37,851 bases of DNA from Paracoccus sp. PAMC 22219 (lineage in GTDB: Bacteria; Pseudomonadota; Alphaproteobacteria; Rhodobacterales; Rhodobacteraceae). Shown here piece by piece: positions 25,415-34,931 of this stretch; the first letter of the stretch is position 1, and the number at the start of each line of letters is the position of its first letter. The DNA lies in NCBI RefSeq assembly GCF_000787695.1, contig NZ_BBPH01000063.1, positions 1 through 37,851 on the forward strand, read 5' to 3'. Made by a program: the position numbers and the translations under genes. The notes under the pieces were generated by a model. The model saw only the letters and a program-made list of their open reading frames with translations, did not search any database and was not told where the DNA came from.

Positions 25415-26869
25415 ATGAGCGACACCCACGCCCAAACCGTAGCCTTCGTACGCGACACCATGCTGCCCTCGGCCGCGCCGCCGATCCGCGAATCGGGCGC
25501 GATCCGCTGGTTGCGGGAGAACCTGTTCGCCGGTCCCATCAACACGATCCTGACCATCCTGGGCGCGCTGATCGTCTGGTTCCTGGTCGCGACCTTCTGG
25601 GACTGGTTCGCCCATTCGGTCTGGAACGCCTCCAGCCTGAACGAATGCCGTGCGATCATCGTCGCCACCTGGGGCGAGGGGGCCCGCGGCGCCTGCTTTG
25701 CGGTGATCCGCGAACGCTGGAACCAGTACCTGTTCGGCTTCTACCCGGTCGAGCTGTACTGGCGGCCTACCATGACCTTCGGCCTGCTGATGGTCGCGCT
25801 GGCGCCGGTGCTGTTTTCCGCGTCGCTGACGATCCGCCGCGTCATTCTGATCATCACCGCCGTCGTGACGCTGTCGGCGATGGTCGTGCTGGGCGCGCCC
25901 GTGGGCTGGCTGATCTTCGCGGCCCTGGTGCTGGGCGCGGGGCTGTTCGCGTCGGAGCGCAACATCACCTGGATGCTGCCGTTCTCGCTGATCTATCCGC
26001 TGCTGGGCGTGTGGTTCCTGTGGGGGGGCACGCTGTGGGGGCCGATCTTCGTGCTGGTCGGGCCGCTTCTGGGCTGGGCGGCGTGGCGCGTGCTGTCGCG
26101 GGTCTCTCCGCTGCTGGCGACGGTCGCGGCGATCCTGGTGACGCTGCTGTTCTGGCTGCTTCTGGCGGGCAATGCCGCCAGCGACGCCGAGGCGCTGCTG
26201 CCGCTGTCGATCGAGGCCGTGCGGTCAGACCGCTTTGGCGGGTTCCTGTTGTCGCTGACCATCGGCGTGGCGGGCATCGCGCTGTCACTGCCCCTGGGCA
26301 TTGTGCTGGCCCTGGCGCGCCAGTCGGACATGTTCCTGATCAAGTCGCTGTCCGTGATCTTCATCGAATTCATCCGCGGCGTGCCGCTGATCACGCTGCT
26401 GTTCGTGGCGTCCCTGCTGCTGAACTATTTCCTGCCGCCGGGCACCAGCTTCGACATCATCCTGCGCGTCATCATCATGGTGACGATCTTTGCCGCAGCC
26501 TACATGGCGGAGGTGATCCGCGGCGGTCTGGCCGCCCTGCCCAAGGGCCAGTACGAGGCCGCCGACGCCTTGGGCCTGGACTACTGGAAGGCACAGCGCC
26601 TGATCGTGCTGCCGCAGGCGCTCAAGATCAGCATTCCGGGGATCGTGTCGACCTTCATCGGCATGTTCAAGGACACGACGCTGGTGACTTTCGTGGGCCT
26701 CTATGACCCGCTGAAATCGATGTCGGACGCGGTGCGCGCCAATATCGAATGGAAGGGCATCTATTGGGAGCCGTTCATCTTTGTCGGCGGCATCTTCTTT
26801 CTCATCTGCTTCGGCATGTCGCGATACTCGATGTATCTGGAACGCCGCCTGCAACGCGACCACAGGTAA
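25415..26869 (+). CDS. aapM: Polar amino-acid ABC transporter, permease AapM (BztC-like), long form
   Basis: The 484-residue product has the EAA loop EVIRGGLAALPKGQYEAADALGLDYWKAQRLIVLPQALK near its end and many hydrophobic segments. It is longer than the roughly 385 residues I recall for rhizobial AapM. The extra length lies in the middle (about residues 125-260), where additional hydrophobic helices occur before the conserved SLTIGVAGIALSLPLGIVLALAR segment. Such long forms are usual in this group to my knowledge. It works with AapQ and AapP. Confidence 0.92.
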   Translation: MSDTHAQTVAFVRDTMLPSAAPPIRESGAIRWLRENLFAGPINTILTILGALIVWFLVATFWDWFAHSVWNASSLNECRAIIVATWGEGARGACFAVIRERWNQYLFGFYPVELYWRPTMTFGLLMVALAPVLFSASLTIRRVILIITAVVTLSAMVVLGAPVGWLIFAALVLGAGLFASERNITWMLPFSLIYPLLGVWFLWGGTLWGPIFVLVGPLLGWAAWRVLSRVSPLLATVAAILVTLLFWLLLAGNAASDAEALLPLSIEAVRSDRFGGFLLSLTIGVAGIALSLPLGIVLALARQSDMFLIKSLSVIFIEFIRGVPLITLLFVASLLLNYFLPPGTSFDIILRVIIMVTIFAAAYMAEVIRGGLAALPKGQYEAADALGLDYWKAQRLIVLPQALKISIPGIVSTFIGMFKDTTLVTFVGLYDPLKSMSDAVRANIEWKGIYWEPFIFVGGIFFLICFGMSRYSMYLERRLQRDHR

Positions 26870-26881
26870 GGACCCCTGGTT

Positions 26882-27667
26882 ATGGAAAACATCGAACGTC
26901 AGATCGACCGCAGCCAGATGACGGTCAGCGACGAGGTCGCCATCGACATCCGCAACATGAACAAGTGGTTCGGCTCGTTCCACGTCCTGCGCGACATCGA
27001 TCTGACTGTCCACAAGGGCGAACGCATCGTCATCGCCGGGCCGTCGGGGTCGGGGAAATCCACCCTGATCCGCTGCATCAACCGCCTGGAGGAGCATCAG
27101 GCCGGCCATATCGTCGTGGACGGGGTGGAACTGACCAATGACATCAAGAACATCGACAAGGTGCGTTCCGAGGTCGGCATGGTGTTCCAGCACTTCAACC
27201 TGTTCCCGCACCTGACCGTGCTGGAGAACTGCACCCTGGCCCCGATCTGGGTGCGCAAAGTGCCCAGGAAGCAGGCCGAAGCCACGGCGATGCGGTTTCT
27301 GGAAAAGGTCAAGATCCCCGAACAGGCCGGGAAGTATCCGGGTCAGCTGTCGGGCGGCCAGCAACAGCGCGTGGCCATCGCCCGGTCGCTGTGCATGCAG
27401 CCCAAGATCATGCTGTTCGACGAGCCGACCAGCGCCCTGGACCCTGAGATGATCAAGGAGGTCCTGGACACCATGATCCAGCTGGCCGAGGAGGGGATGA
27501 CGATGATCTGCGTCACCCACGAGATGGGCTTTGCGCAGGCCGTGGCGAACCGGGTGATCTTCATGGATCAGGGTCAGATCGTCGAGCAGAACAATCCCAC
27601 CGACTTCTTCAACAACCCGAAATCCGAACGGACCAAGCTGTTCCTCAGCCAGATCCTGGGTCACTGA
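26882..27667 (+). CDS. aapP: Polar amino-acid ABC transporter, ATP-binding protein AapP (BztD-like)
   Basis: The 261-residue product has Walker [10 protein letters not shown] (53-61), Q-loop [10 protein letters not shown], signature LSGGQ (156-160), Walker B IMLFDEP (176-182) and the H-loop VTHEMGFA. It drives import through AapQ/AapM from the cytoplasmic face. An alternative start at MNKWF is possible, but the ATG at 26882 matches relatives with a short N-terminal extension. It ends the operon and is followed by a hairpin at 27672-27696. Confidence 0.95.
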   Translation: MENIERQIDRSQMTVSDEVAIDIRNMNKWFGSFHVLRDIDLTVHKGERIVIAGPSGSGKSTLIRCINRLEEHQAGHIVVDGVELTNDIKNIDKVRSEVGMVFQHFNLFPHLTVLENCTLAPIWVRKVPRKQAEATAMRFLEKVKIPEQAGKYPGQLSGGQQQRVAIARSLCMQPKIMLFDEPTSALDPEMIKEVLDTMIQLAEEGMTMICVTHEMGFAQAVANRVIFMDQGQIVEQNNPTDFFNNPKSERTKLFLSQILGH

Positions 27668-27671
27668 CCAT

Positions 27672-27696
27672 CGGCGGGGGCGTTGCGCCCCCGCCG
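27672..27696. terminator. Hairpin between converging aapP and phosphatase genes
   Basis: An 11-base-pair GC stem with a TTG loop (arms 27672-27682 and 27686-27696) lies between the aapP stop (27667) and the end of the minus-strand gene (27704). T residues after it are few on both strands (ACTCCTT on plus), so termination efficiency is uncertain, but the convergent position supports it. Confidence 0.55.
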
Positions 27697-27703
27697 GACT
27701 CCT

Positions 27704-28222
27704 TCAGATGCGTCCGTCCAGGCGCACGAAATCCATCACGCTGCCCTGACCGGGCTGCAGTTCCGCCCAGCTGTCGATCTGGAAATCCACGACCAGCGTC
27801 GCGCCGGTCGGATAGCGGCGGAAATCCGGGTCCAGCGGTAGGCGCGCGGGCAGCAGTGCCGCGAATTCAGAGATGCCAGGGTTGTGGCCCAGCATCATCA
27901 CCGTCGGCATGGTGGCCGATTTCAGCACCGCCATCATCTTTTCAGGACCGGCGTGATAGAGGCTGGGCTCGATCCGCATCAGCGGGCGCACCTCCAGCGG
28001 GGCGCCGGCGATGACCGCCCAGGTCTCCTGCGTGCGGGCCGAGGACGAGCACAGGACCTCCTCGGGTTCATAGCCGCGGCTGGCCATCCAGTCGCCAAGG
28101 GACCGGGCCGACCGACGCCCCCGGTCGTTCAGCGGCCGGTCGTGATCGTCCAGGGTCGGATCGTCCCAGGCCGATTTCGCATGACGCGTCAGGATCAGGC
28201 GTCTGTGTCCAAGTGGGGTCAT
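27704..28222 (-). CDS. Histidine phosphatase family protein (SixA-like)
   Basis: The product has the phosphohistidine motif LTRHAKSAW near its start, the second arginine in CSSSARTQETW, and MLGHNPGISE with the second catalytic histidine. It is a small branch-1 histidine phosphatase of the SixA type; SixA removes phosphate from phospho-histidine in phosphorelays and the PTS-Ntr system. The real substrate here is unknown. The start at 28222 (172 residues) is preferred for an AAGAGG site about ten bases upstream. An ATG at 28246 (180 residues) is the alternative. A histidine kinase lies elsewhere in the window, but no link is shown. Confidence 0.85.
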   Translation of the reverse strand: MTPLGHRRLILTRHAKSAWDDPTLDDHDRPLNDRGRRSARSLGDWMASRGYEPEEVLCSSSARTQETWAVIAGAPLEVRPLMRIEPSLYHAGPEKMMAVLKSATMPTVMMLGHNPGISEFAALLPARLPLDPDFRRYPTGATLVVDFQIDSWAELQPGQGSVMDFVRLDGRI

Positions 28223-28312
28223 GAAATTGCTGCCTCTTTGTGCCATGCTGTCGGTTCAGGCAGCCTGCCACAGGCGCTGGCGAAGGAGCAAGCGCCCTTC
28301 GCCATGCCGTGA

Positions 28313-29212
28313 TTACAGGCTGCTGGCGACCTGACGCAGGCCGCGGGGCGTGACGCGCGGTTCGGTGGTGCGGATCAGCGAACCGGCGCCATGTTCGGTG
28401 AACAGCTCCAGCAGGCAGGCATTGGGCACCCGCCCGTCCAGAATGACGACCGCGCGCACCCCGTCGTCCAGCGCCTTCAGCGCGGTTTCGGTCTTGGGGA
28501 TCATGCCGCCCGCGATCTGGCCGTCGGCGATCATCGCGCGGACCTGGTCGGGATGCAGCTGCGTGACCACCTGTCCGGTCGCATCCTTGACGCCCGCGAC
28601 ATCGGTCAACAGCAGCAGGCGGTCGGCCTTGAGCGCGCCGGCGATGGCGCCAGCTGCTGTGTCGCCGTTGACGTTGAAGGTCTCGTTGTCCTCCATCCCG
28701 GTGGCCACCGGGGCGATGACGGGGATCATCCCGGCGGTGTACAGGTCGCGGATGATCTGGACGTTCATCTCGACCGGGCGACCGACAAAACCCAGTTCCG
28801 GGTCGTCGGCCTCGCACACCATCATGTCGTCATCCTTGCCCGAGATGCCGACCGCGCGGCCGCCCGCATCGTTGATCGCCTGGACGATGCGCTTGTTCAC
28901 AAGGCCGGACAGCACCATCTCGACCACCTCGACGGTCTCCTTGGTGGTCACGCGCTTGCCGCGGACAAAGCGGCTCTCGATGCCAAGGCGGCCCAGCAGG
29001 TCGTTGATCATCGGCCCGCCGCCATGGCAGACGACCGGGTTCATGCCGACCTGCTTCATCAGCACGACGTCGCGGGCGAATTCCGCCATCGCGTCGTCGT
29101 CGCCCATGGCGTTTCCGCCGAACTTGACCACGACGACCGCCCCGGAATAGCGCTGTAGATAGGGCAGGGCCTCGGATAGGGTGCGTGCGGTGGCGATCCA
29201 GTCACGGTTCAT
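28313..29212 (-). CDS. argB: Acetylglutamate kinase
   Basis: The 299-residue product has the amino-acid kinase motifs [11 protein letters not shown] (about 29-38), CHGGGPMIN (62-70), [25 protein letters not shown] and the [28 protein letters not shown] segment. It phosphorylates N-acetylglutamate, the second step of arginine synthesis. The N-terminal helix before the kinase core is the type found in arginine-inhibited enzymes. The ATG at 29212 (MNRDW) is favoured by comparison with relatives; an ATG at 29227 is possible. The gene follows yihA at 63 bases. Confidence 0.95.
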   Translation of the reverse strand: MNRDWIATARTLSEALPYLQRYSGAVVVVKFGGNAMGDDDAMAEFARDVVLMKQVGMNPVVCHGGGPMINDLLGRLGIESRFVRGKRVTTKETVEVVEMVLSGLVNKRIVQAINDAGGRAVGISGKDDDMMVCEADDPELGFVGRPVEMNVQIIRDLYTAGMIPVIAPVATGMEDNETFNVNGDTAAGAIAGALKADRLLLLTDVAGVKDATGQVVTQLHPDQVRAMIADGQIAGGMIPKTETALKALDDGVRAVVILDGRVPNACLLELFTEHGAGSLIRTTEPRVTPRGLRQVASSL

Positions 29213-29275
29213 GTTCTGTGTTCTCATCCTTGGGGCCCCGATCTGACGGGGCGGACCCTAGGACGCATGCGCCGA

Positions 29276-29926
29276 TCAGTCCAGCCCGGCGATGATCGCG
29301 CGCAGCGTGGCGATGCCCTGGTTCTTCTCGGAACTGGTGACGACCAGTTCGGGATAGGCGGCAGGGTGTTTCTGCAGTGCCTCGCGCACCTGGTCCAGGA
29401 CCGGGACCAGGGCATTGGGGCCCAGCTTGTCGGTTTTGGTCATCACGACCTGGAACGGCACGGCAGACCGGTCCAGCAGGGTCATGATCTGATGATCGAC
29501 ATCCTTCACGCCGTGGCGCGAATCGATCAGGCAGAAGGCGCGGCGCAGGGTCTGGCGCCCAGCCAGATAGGATTTCAGCAGCGCCTGCCATTTGGCGACA
29601 ATGGCGACCGGGGCCTTGGCAAAGCCGTAACCTGGAAGGTCGACCAGATAGGAATGCTCGCCCAGGGCGAAATAGTTGATCTCCTGCGTCCGGCCCGGCG
29701 TGTTCGACGCGCGCGCCAGACCCTTGCGACCTGTCAGCGCGTTGATCAGGCTGGATTTGCCGACGTTCGAACGGCCTGCAAAGCAGACCTCGGGGCGGTC
29801 GGCCGGGGGCAGGCCGTCCATGTGGACGACGCCCTTGACGAAATCGACGGGTCCCGCGAACAGCAGGCGCGCAGCCTCGGCCGCGGCGGCTTCGGGATCG
29901 GGGGCGGTGGGGAAAGCGACTTTCAT
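29276..29926 (-). CDS. yihA: Ribosome biogenesis GTP-binding protein YihA/YsxC (EngB)
   Basis: The 216-residue product has GTPase motifs G1 GRSNVGKSS (51-59), G2 around SNTPGRTQ, G3 DLPGYG (96-101) and G4 TKTD (163-166), the pattern of EngB. It binds late 50S intermediates. The start overlaps the stop of the MOSC gene as ATGA. In many alphaproteobacteria yidC, a MOSC gene, yihA and argB follow in this order, as here. Confidence 0.95.
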   Translation of the reverse strand: MKVAFPTAPDPEAAAAEAARLLFAGPVDFVKGVVHMDGLPPADRPEVCFAGRSNVGKSSLINALTGRKGLARASNTPGRTQEINYFALGEHSYLVDLPGYGFAKAPVAIVAKWQALLKSYLAGRQTLRRAFCLIDSRHGVKDVDHQIMTLLDRSAVPFQVVMTKTDKLGPNALVPVLDQVREALQKHPAAYPELVVTSSEKNQGIATLRAIIAGLD

Positions 29927-30684
29927 GCATGGACCTGATCTTGCAGGCGGACCGGACCGCCGGTGACAACCTCGGCGAAGATGCCGAAATCGGTGTGGCC
30001 GTAAAGCCGGTCCAGCGTCTGGACCATGTCGATGTCGCGCGTCCCGGTGTCGGGATCCGCGCTGGTGGCGTCGCAGCGGCCGATGTGGTCGGTCACCCGC
30101 AGTTCAACCGAACCGATGCTGATGGTGCGACCGATCAGGTCACGTTCCGCGAAGGGCGCCCAGCCATCGACCCACAGGTTGCCGCGCCAGCGATGCGTGC
30201 CCAAGGGCTGACCGCATTGCTGCTCAAGCTGCGCCAAGCTGGACAGGGACAGGACAGAGACGAGAGGCTGCCTCTGGTCGGTCCAGACGCCGGCGCCGCG
30301 GACCAGTCGCGTCGGGGCAGGGGCGTCGGCGGGCCAAAGCGGGCGCAGCCAGTCGATCAGTTGCGGACCCTGAGTCGCCGGGTCCAGCGTGATCGTGCCC
30401 GCCCGCGGATGGGACAGGTGCAGCTGCCCATCGTCCCAACCGCCGACAATGGCCTGCAGATCGGACGAGGCGACGCCGCGCAAAAAGCAGGATTTGGGCA
30501 GCCAACGATCCGGCTGCCCATCGGTCTGGCTTGCCAGCGCATGGCGTTCGCCGGCTTGCGTCAGCACCGCCCATTCGCGATCTCCGGGCAGACGGTGACC
30601 CGCCAGCAGGGTGACGCCATCCAGCCCCTCTCCGCCGACCGACTTGATCGGATGGCGGCGGATCAGGGCCAGATGCGCGGTCAC
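29923..30684 (-). CDS. MOSC domain-containing protein
   Basis: The 253-residue product begins at a GTG (30684) with TAHLALIRRHPIKSVGGEGL, the N-terminal beta-barrel signature of MOSC proteins. It has the C-terminal MOSC core WRGNLWVDGWAPFAERDLIGRTISIG and VTDHIGRCDATSADPDTG, with the conserved cysteine after Arg. The family includes the molybdenum-cofactor sulfurase C-terminus and mARC-like enzymes, so a role in sulfur or molybdenum cofactor chemistry is likely but not defined. The GTG overlaps the yidC stop as GTGA. The 3' end overlaps yihA as ATGA. Confidence 0.88.
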   Translation of the reverse strand: MTAHLALIRRHPIKSVGGEGLDGVTLLAGHRLPGDREWAVLTQAGERHALASQTDGQPDRWLPKSCFLRGVASSDLQAIVGGWDDGQLHLSHPRAGTITLDPATQGPQLIDWLRPLWPADAPAPTRLVRGAGVWTDQRQPLVSVLSLSSLAQLEQQCGQPLGTHRWRGNLWVDGWAPFAERDLIGRTISIGSVELRVTDHIGRCDATSADPDTGTRDIDMVQTLDRLYGHTDFGIFAEVVTGGPVRLQDQVHA

Positions 30685-32537
30685 TTTCCGGCGCCGGGCT
30701 TGTCGCCCGCGCGTTTGCGCTTGGGGATCGAGGACTTGATGTTGCCGAACAGGTCCGGACGGTGCCCGTGCATCGACATGATCGTGTACTGCTGCAGGAT
30801 CGTGATCACGTTGTTGGTGATCCAGTACAGCACCAGACCCGAGGCGAAGCCGCCCAGCATGAACATGAAGATCCACGGCATCCAGGCAAAGATCATCTTC
30901 TGCGCGGCATCGGTGGGCGCCGGGTTCAGGCGCTGCTGCATCCACATGCTGATGCCCAGGGCGATCGCCAGCGCGGGCAGCGTGATCGAGTGCAGCAGCG
31001 TCCCCTGTGCCGGCACGCCGTAAGGCAGCAGGCCGTACAGGTTCAACAGGCTGGACGGGTCGGGCGCGGACAGATCCTGGATCCAGCCGAACCACGGCGC
31101 GTGGCGCAGTTCGATCGTGACGAAGATCACCTTGTAGAGCGAGAAGAAGATCGGGATCTGCAGCAGGATCGGCAGGCAGCCCGCGGCGGGGTTCACCTTT
31201 TCCCGCTTGTACAGCTCCATGACTTCCTTTTGGAACTTCATGCGGTCGTCGCCGGTGCGGGTCTTGATCTCCTCCATCTGCGGCTGCAGTTCCTTCATCT
31301 TGGCCATCGAGATGTAGGATTTGCGGGCCAGCGGAAAGACCAGCGTCTTCAGCACGAAGGTCAGCGCGATGATCGCCCAGCCCATGTTGCCGATGATGCC
31401 ATGCAGCCAGTGCAGCAACTGGAAGATCGGCTTGGTCAGGAAATAGAACCAGCCCCAGTCGATCGAATCGACGAACCCTTCGATCCCGGGGGTTTCCTCG
31501 TATCCGCGGATGACTTCCCAGACCTTGGCGCCGGCGAACAGATAGCTGTCCGCGCTCAGCTGGGTGCCGGGCTGAACGGTCTGCATCGGGAAGCGGGCTT
31601 CGGTCTGATAGATGTCGGCGCCGTCCGCATATTTCACGACCGCGGTGAAGGCCTGACCGGGTGCGGGCGCCAGTGCGGACATCCAGTACTTGTCGGTAAA
31701 GCCGATCCAGCCGTTGCCGGTGACGTTGTAGACCTCGGCCCGGCCCTCGCGCTCGACCGGGTCCAGTTCGGCGACGTCGCCATAGTTCATCTCGACCAGG
31801 GTGCCGTCGACCATGCCGACGACGCCCTCGTGCAGGATGAAGTTGTTCTGGGTGTCGGGGCGGCCATGGCGCGCGATGATCCCGTAGGGCGCGGCCGAGA
31901 ACGCGGCATCGCCGTTGTTCTGCAGGCTCTGGCCGACGGTGAACAAGTAGTTGTCGTCCATCGCGAAGGTGCGGCGGAAGATCTGGCCCGCGCCGTTGTC
32001 CCATGCCAGCGTGACGGGCTGGCCGGGGGCCAGAGTCTCGCCCGTTTCCAGCGTCCAGACGGTGGCGGGGTTCGGCACCAGGCTTGCATCGATGCCCGGA
32101 CCCGGGGTCCAGCCATAGACGGCGTAATAGGGTTTGTACTGGGCGCTGTCGACGGGGATGCTGTCATCGGCCGTCGCGCTGGACGGGGTCAGCAGCCGCA
32201 CGTCGGGCGAACCCTCGTCGCGTGTCTCCTGATAGCGGGTCAGCAGCAGGTCGTCGATCCGACCGCCGGCCAGCGAGATCGACCCCGACAGCGCCGGCGA
32301 CTGGATCGCCACGCGGCCTGCGGGTTCGGCCGCATCCGGCTCGGCCGCCAGATCGGCGGGCGCCGTTGTCGCCGTCCCGGGCGTCGCCAGCGGCTGGTCG
32401 CCCACGACCTGCTCCGTCAGCGGCTGTCCCGAAGGCTGGTCGGAGACGGGTTCTGGAGCGAAGACCGTATACCATACCAGGATCACCAGAAACGACAGGA
32501 CCGTTGCCAGGATCAAATTGCGGTTGTTGTCTTCCAT
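30681..32537 (-). CDS. yidC: Membrane protein insertase YidC
   Basis: The 618-residue product has an N-terminal membrane anchor (NLILATVLSFLVILVWYTVFAP, about 6-27) and a variable low-complexity linker. The large periplasmic P1 domain follows (about 70-370). The conserved insertase core has FFYFLTKPIFQLLHWLHGIIGNMGWAII, the cytoplasmic MKELQPQMEEIKTRTGDDRMKFQKEVMELYKREKVNPAAGCLP hairpin, and the last helices. The basic tail ends KRKRAGDKPGAGK. It inserts proteins alone or with Sec. In this window the rpmH-rnpA-yidD block is separated from yidC by ttcA and an EAL gene. Confidence 0.96.
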   Translation of the reverse strand: MEDNNRNLILATVLSFLVILVWYTVFAPEPVSDQPSGQPLTEQVVGDQPLATPGTATTAPADLAAEPDAAEPAGRVAIQSPALSGSISLAGGRIDDLLLTRYQETRDEGSPDVRLLTPSSATADDSIPVDSAQYKPYYAVYGWTPGPGIDASLVPNPATVWTLETGETLAPGQPVTLAWDNGAGQIFRRTFAMDDNYLFTVGQSLQNNGDAAFSAAPYGIIARHGRPDTQNNFILHEGVVGMVDGTLVEMNYGDVAELDPVEREGRAEVYNVTGNGWIGFTDKYWMSALAPAPGQAFTAVVKYADGADIYQTEARFPMQTVQPGTQLSADSYLFAGAKVWEVIRGYEETPGIEGFVDSIDWGWFYFLTKPIFQLLHWLHGIIGNMGWAIIALTFVLKTLVFPLARKSYISMAKMKELQPQMEEIKTRTGDDRMKFQKEVMELYKREKVNPAAGCLPILLQIPIFFSLYKVIFVTIELRHAPWFGWIQDLSAPDPSSLLNLYGLLPYGVPAQGTLLHSITLPALAIALGISMWMQQRLNPAPTDAAQKMIFAWMPWIFMFMLGGFASGLVLYWITNNVITILQQYTIMSMHGHRPDLFGNIKSSIPKRKRAGDKPGAGK

Positions 32538-32570
32538 TCCGTCACCACCGTCATCGCGTCAGTCTGGGCG

Positions 32571-32599
32571 GTTCAACAGAACGCACCCCCAAAGGTCAA
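32571..32599 (-). promoter_or_regulatory. Candidate promoter for yidC-MOSC-yihA-argB
   Basis: On the minus strand, TTGACC (32594-32599) is followed after 17 bases by TTGAAC (32571-32576). The -35 box is strong and the -10 weak. The position, about 34 bases upstream of the yidC ATG, is appropriate and suggests yidC is not only transcribed from the rpmH promoter. Confidence 0.4.
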
Positions 32600-32646
32600 G
32601 CGGATTTGCCATTTGACGCAGGAATGCAAGGGAATTCGCCGAAACA

Positions 32647-32668
32647 CCCCGCGCATGCGACCGCGGGG
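32647..32668 (-). terminator. Possible terminator after the EAL gene
   Basis: A seven-base-pair stem (32647-32653 with 32662-32668) with an eight-base loop lies 21 bases after the EAL stop codon. On the minus strand it is followed by TGTTTC. The T content is low, so the call is tentative. Confidence 0.4.
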
Positions 32669-32689
32669 CGCGGCCTTGGGGTGCCGGTT

Positions 32690-33985
32690 TCAGCCGCGCA
32701 GGCCGATCGTGGGAAGGCGCGATGCCGCGTCCGCATGGCTTGCCAGGAAGTCCAGGCTTCGCGTCAGCGGCATGGGTCTGGCGATCGCATAGCCCTGAAC
32801 CTCGTCGCAACCCATCTGGGCCAGAAAGGCGTATTCCTCGCGGGTTTCGACCCCTTCGGCCAGCGCCGCGATGCCAAGCCGCTCTGCCAGCGCCAGGATC
32901 GCCAGGATCATGCGCTGCTGGCCTTCGTCGATGTCGCAGGCGGTGACAAAGCTGCGGTCGATCTTGATGCGGTTGATGCCGAACTGGCGGATCGCATCCA
33001 GGCTGGCATAGCCGGTGCCGAAATCGTCCAGGTCGATCTGGCACCCGGCCTCGGCCAGCTTGCGCAGGTTGTCGCGCGTCTCTCCGCTGCTGGTGACGGG
33101 GCCGACGCTTTCCAGAACCTCGACCACCAGGCGGCGGGGCGAAATCTCGTGGCGGTCCAATTCCCACAACAGGCAGTCGGCAAAGCCGCGGTCCGACAGT
33201 TCGCAGTTCGAGATGTTGATCGACACCGTCGGCACGTCGAACCCGGCCTTGTCCCATGCTTTCAGCGCGGCCATGGACTGGGCCAGCATGAACAGCGTCA
33301 GGGTGTTGTGATCGGCCGGTGACATGTGCGGCAGGAACACCCCCGGCGCCAGGATGCCGCGGGTCGGGTGATTCCAACGCGCCAACGCCTCGAACCCGGT
33401 GATCTGGCCGGAATTGCAGCAGACCTGGGGCTGGAACCACGCCTCCATCTGTGCGGCGACGACGGCGTCGCTGACGGTGGCGATCAGGCCCGGACCGGTC
33501 AGGGCAGGGTCATAGGGATACAGGCGCAGCTGGCCCAAGGCGCAATCCTCGACCAGGTTCATCCGCTGGCGGGCATTGTCGACCAGCGCCGTGATCGCGG
33601 GCAGGTCGGGCGTCGTGGCATGGATCAGCACGCCGGTCATCACGGGCGTCACGTGCTGGCCCGAGAGCGCCACGGGCGCCTGTCCCTGCTGGTGCAGGCG
33701 GCGCGCGACCTGCAGCGCGTCCCGGTCGGTCCGGTCGCGCAGCACGAAGGCGAACAGCCCCGGCGCCAGCACCTGCACCGGGTCATAGGGGCGCACCGCC
33801 CCACCCAGGGTCATCGACAGTTGCACCATCAGGTGCCCCATCGCGGCCTTGTCCAGGACAGTGCCCAGGGTCTCGGTATTTTCCAGCCGCATCAGCAACA
33901 GGCTGCGGGACAGGTCCTGCCCCCGCTTGGCGCCACCAAGCAGCCTGCGGAGGGGCGAGAACAAACGGTTCGCATTCTTTGACAT
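32690..33985 (-). CDS. EAL-domain c-di-GMP phosphodiesterase with degenerate GGDEF-like N-terminus
   Basis: The 431-residue product carries an EAL domain (about 170-410) with the catalytic set visible: EALARW (E199), N257 in SINIS, E289, DDFGTGYASL (D320, D321), K341 in KIDRS, E377 in AEGVET and Q397 in EVQGY. It should hydrolyse c-di-GMP to pGpG. The first 165 residues resemble a GGDEF fold, but the active-site motif is replaced by LAPGLF, so no cyclase activity is expected. There is no membrane segment or signal peptide. It stands between ttcA and yidC, two housekeeping genes, and may read a local signal through its N-terminal half. Confidence 0.9.
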   Translation of the reverse strand: MSKNANRLFSPLRRLLGGAKRGQDLSRSLLLMRLENTETLGTVLDKAAMGHLMVQLSMTLGGAVRPYDPVQVLAPGLFAFVLRDRTDRDALQVARRLHQQGQAPVALSGQHVTPVMTGVLIHATTPDLPAITALVDNARQRMNLVEDCALGQLRLYPYDPALTGPGLIATVSDAVVAAQMEAWFQPQVCCNSGQITGFEALARWNHPTRGILAPGVFLPHMSPADHNTLTLFMLAQSMAALKAWDKAGFDVPTVSINISNCELSDRGFADCLLWELDRHEISPRRLVVEVLESVGPVTSSGETRDNLRKLAEAGCQIDLDDFGTGYASLDAIRQFGINRIKIDRSFVTACDIDEGQQRMILAILALAERLGIAALAEGVETREEYAFLAQMGCDEVQGYAIARPMPLTRSLDFLASHADAASRLPTIGLRG

Positions 33986-34043
33986 ACCGGACCTTTCACG
34001 GAATCACCGGTATCAGCATTAGATCAAATTGCTTGTCGTACCG

Positions 34044-34931
34044 TTAATGTTCCCCGGCCAGATCGCGCAGGATCGGCGGAAGGTCCGCTGAATCGCCCTG
34101 TTCGGGCGGGAAAATCGCGGAAAAATCGAATAGTTCAGTATCCAGCAGATGCGAGGGCCGCACGTTCATCAGCGACCGGAACATGACCTGACGCCGGCCT
34201 GGCGTCCGTGCCTCCCATTCGTCAAGCATGCGCTTGACCTGGACGCGCTGCAGCCCCTCCTGGCTGCCGCACAGGTCGCAAGGGATGATGGGATAGTTCA
34301 TGGCCCGCGAAAAGCGGTCGCAATCGGCCTCGGCCACATAGGCCAGGGGACGCAGGACGGTCAGGTCGCCATCCTCGTTCAGCAGCTTGGGCGGCATGGT
34401 GGCCAGTCGGCCGCCATGGAACAGGTTCATGAAGAACGTCTCCAGCATGTCGTCGCGGTGGTGGCCCAGCACGACCGCGGAACAGCCTTCCTCGCGGGCG
34501 ATGCGGTACAGATTGCCGCGACGAAGGCGCGAACACAGCGCGCAATAGGTGCGGCCCGCGGGCACCTTTTCCTTCACGATGGAATAGGTGTCCTTGTATT
34601 CGATCCGGTGCGGCACGCCGCGCGCCTTGAGGAATTCGGGCAGGACCGTGGCCGGAAAGTTCGGCTGCCCCTGATCCAGGTTGCAGGCCAGCAGGTCGAC
34701 CGGCAGCAGCCCGCGCCACTGCAACTCGTGCAGAATCGCCAGCAGGGTATAGCTGTCCTTGCCGCCCGACAGGCAGACCAACCAGCGGTCGCCGGGTCGG
34801 ACCATCGCGTAATCGTCGATCGCGGCGCGGGTTTCGCGGACCAGCCGCTTGCGCAGCTTGCGGAACTCGGTCCCCTGGGGGGCGCCGGCGAACAGGGGGT
34901 GGATGTCGGTGGTGTCAGCGTCGTCCAGCAT
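34044..34931 (-). CDS. ttcA: tRNA 2-thiocytidine(32) synthetase TtcA
   Basis: The 295-residue product has the PP-loop SGGKDS (55-60) and two Cys pairs, C130/C133 (CALC) and C218/C221 (CDLCGSQ). These hold the Fe-S cluster of TtcA. The enzyme thiolates cytidine 32 of certain tRNAs, using ATP. The ATG at 34931 overlaps the end of yidD by 17 bases. The longer frame up to 35159 only reads yidD out of frame. The protein lacks any added domain. Confidence 0.94.
   Translation of the reverse strand: MLDDADTTDIHPLFAGAPQGTEFRKLRKRLVRETRAAIDDYAMVRPGDRWLVCLSGGKDSYTLLAILHELQWRGLLPVDLLACNLDQGQPNFPATVLPEFLKARGVPHRIEYKDTYSIVKEKVPAGRTYCALCSRLRRGNLYRIAREEGCSAVVLGHHRDDMLETFFMNLFHGGRLATMPPKLLNEDGDLTVLRPLAYVAEADCDRFSRAMNYPIIPCDLCGSQEGLQRVQVKRMLDEWEARTPGRRQVMFRSLMNVRPSHLLDTELFDFSAIFPPEQGDSADLPPILRDLAGEH

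Noticed and set aside
30762-32792. 676-codon plus-strand frame opposite yidC
   Set aside because: yidC is certain on the minus strand; this frame has no domain and atypical composition.
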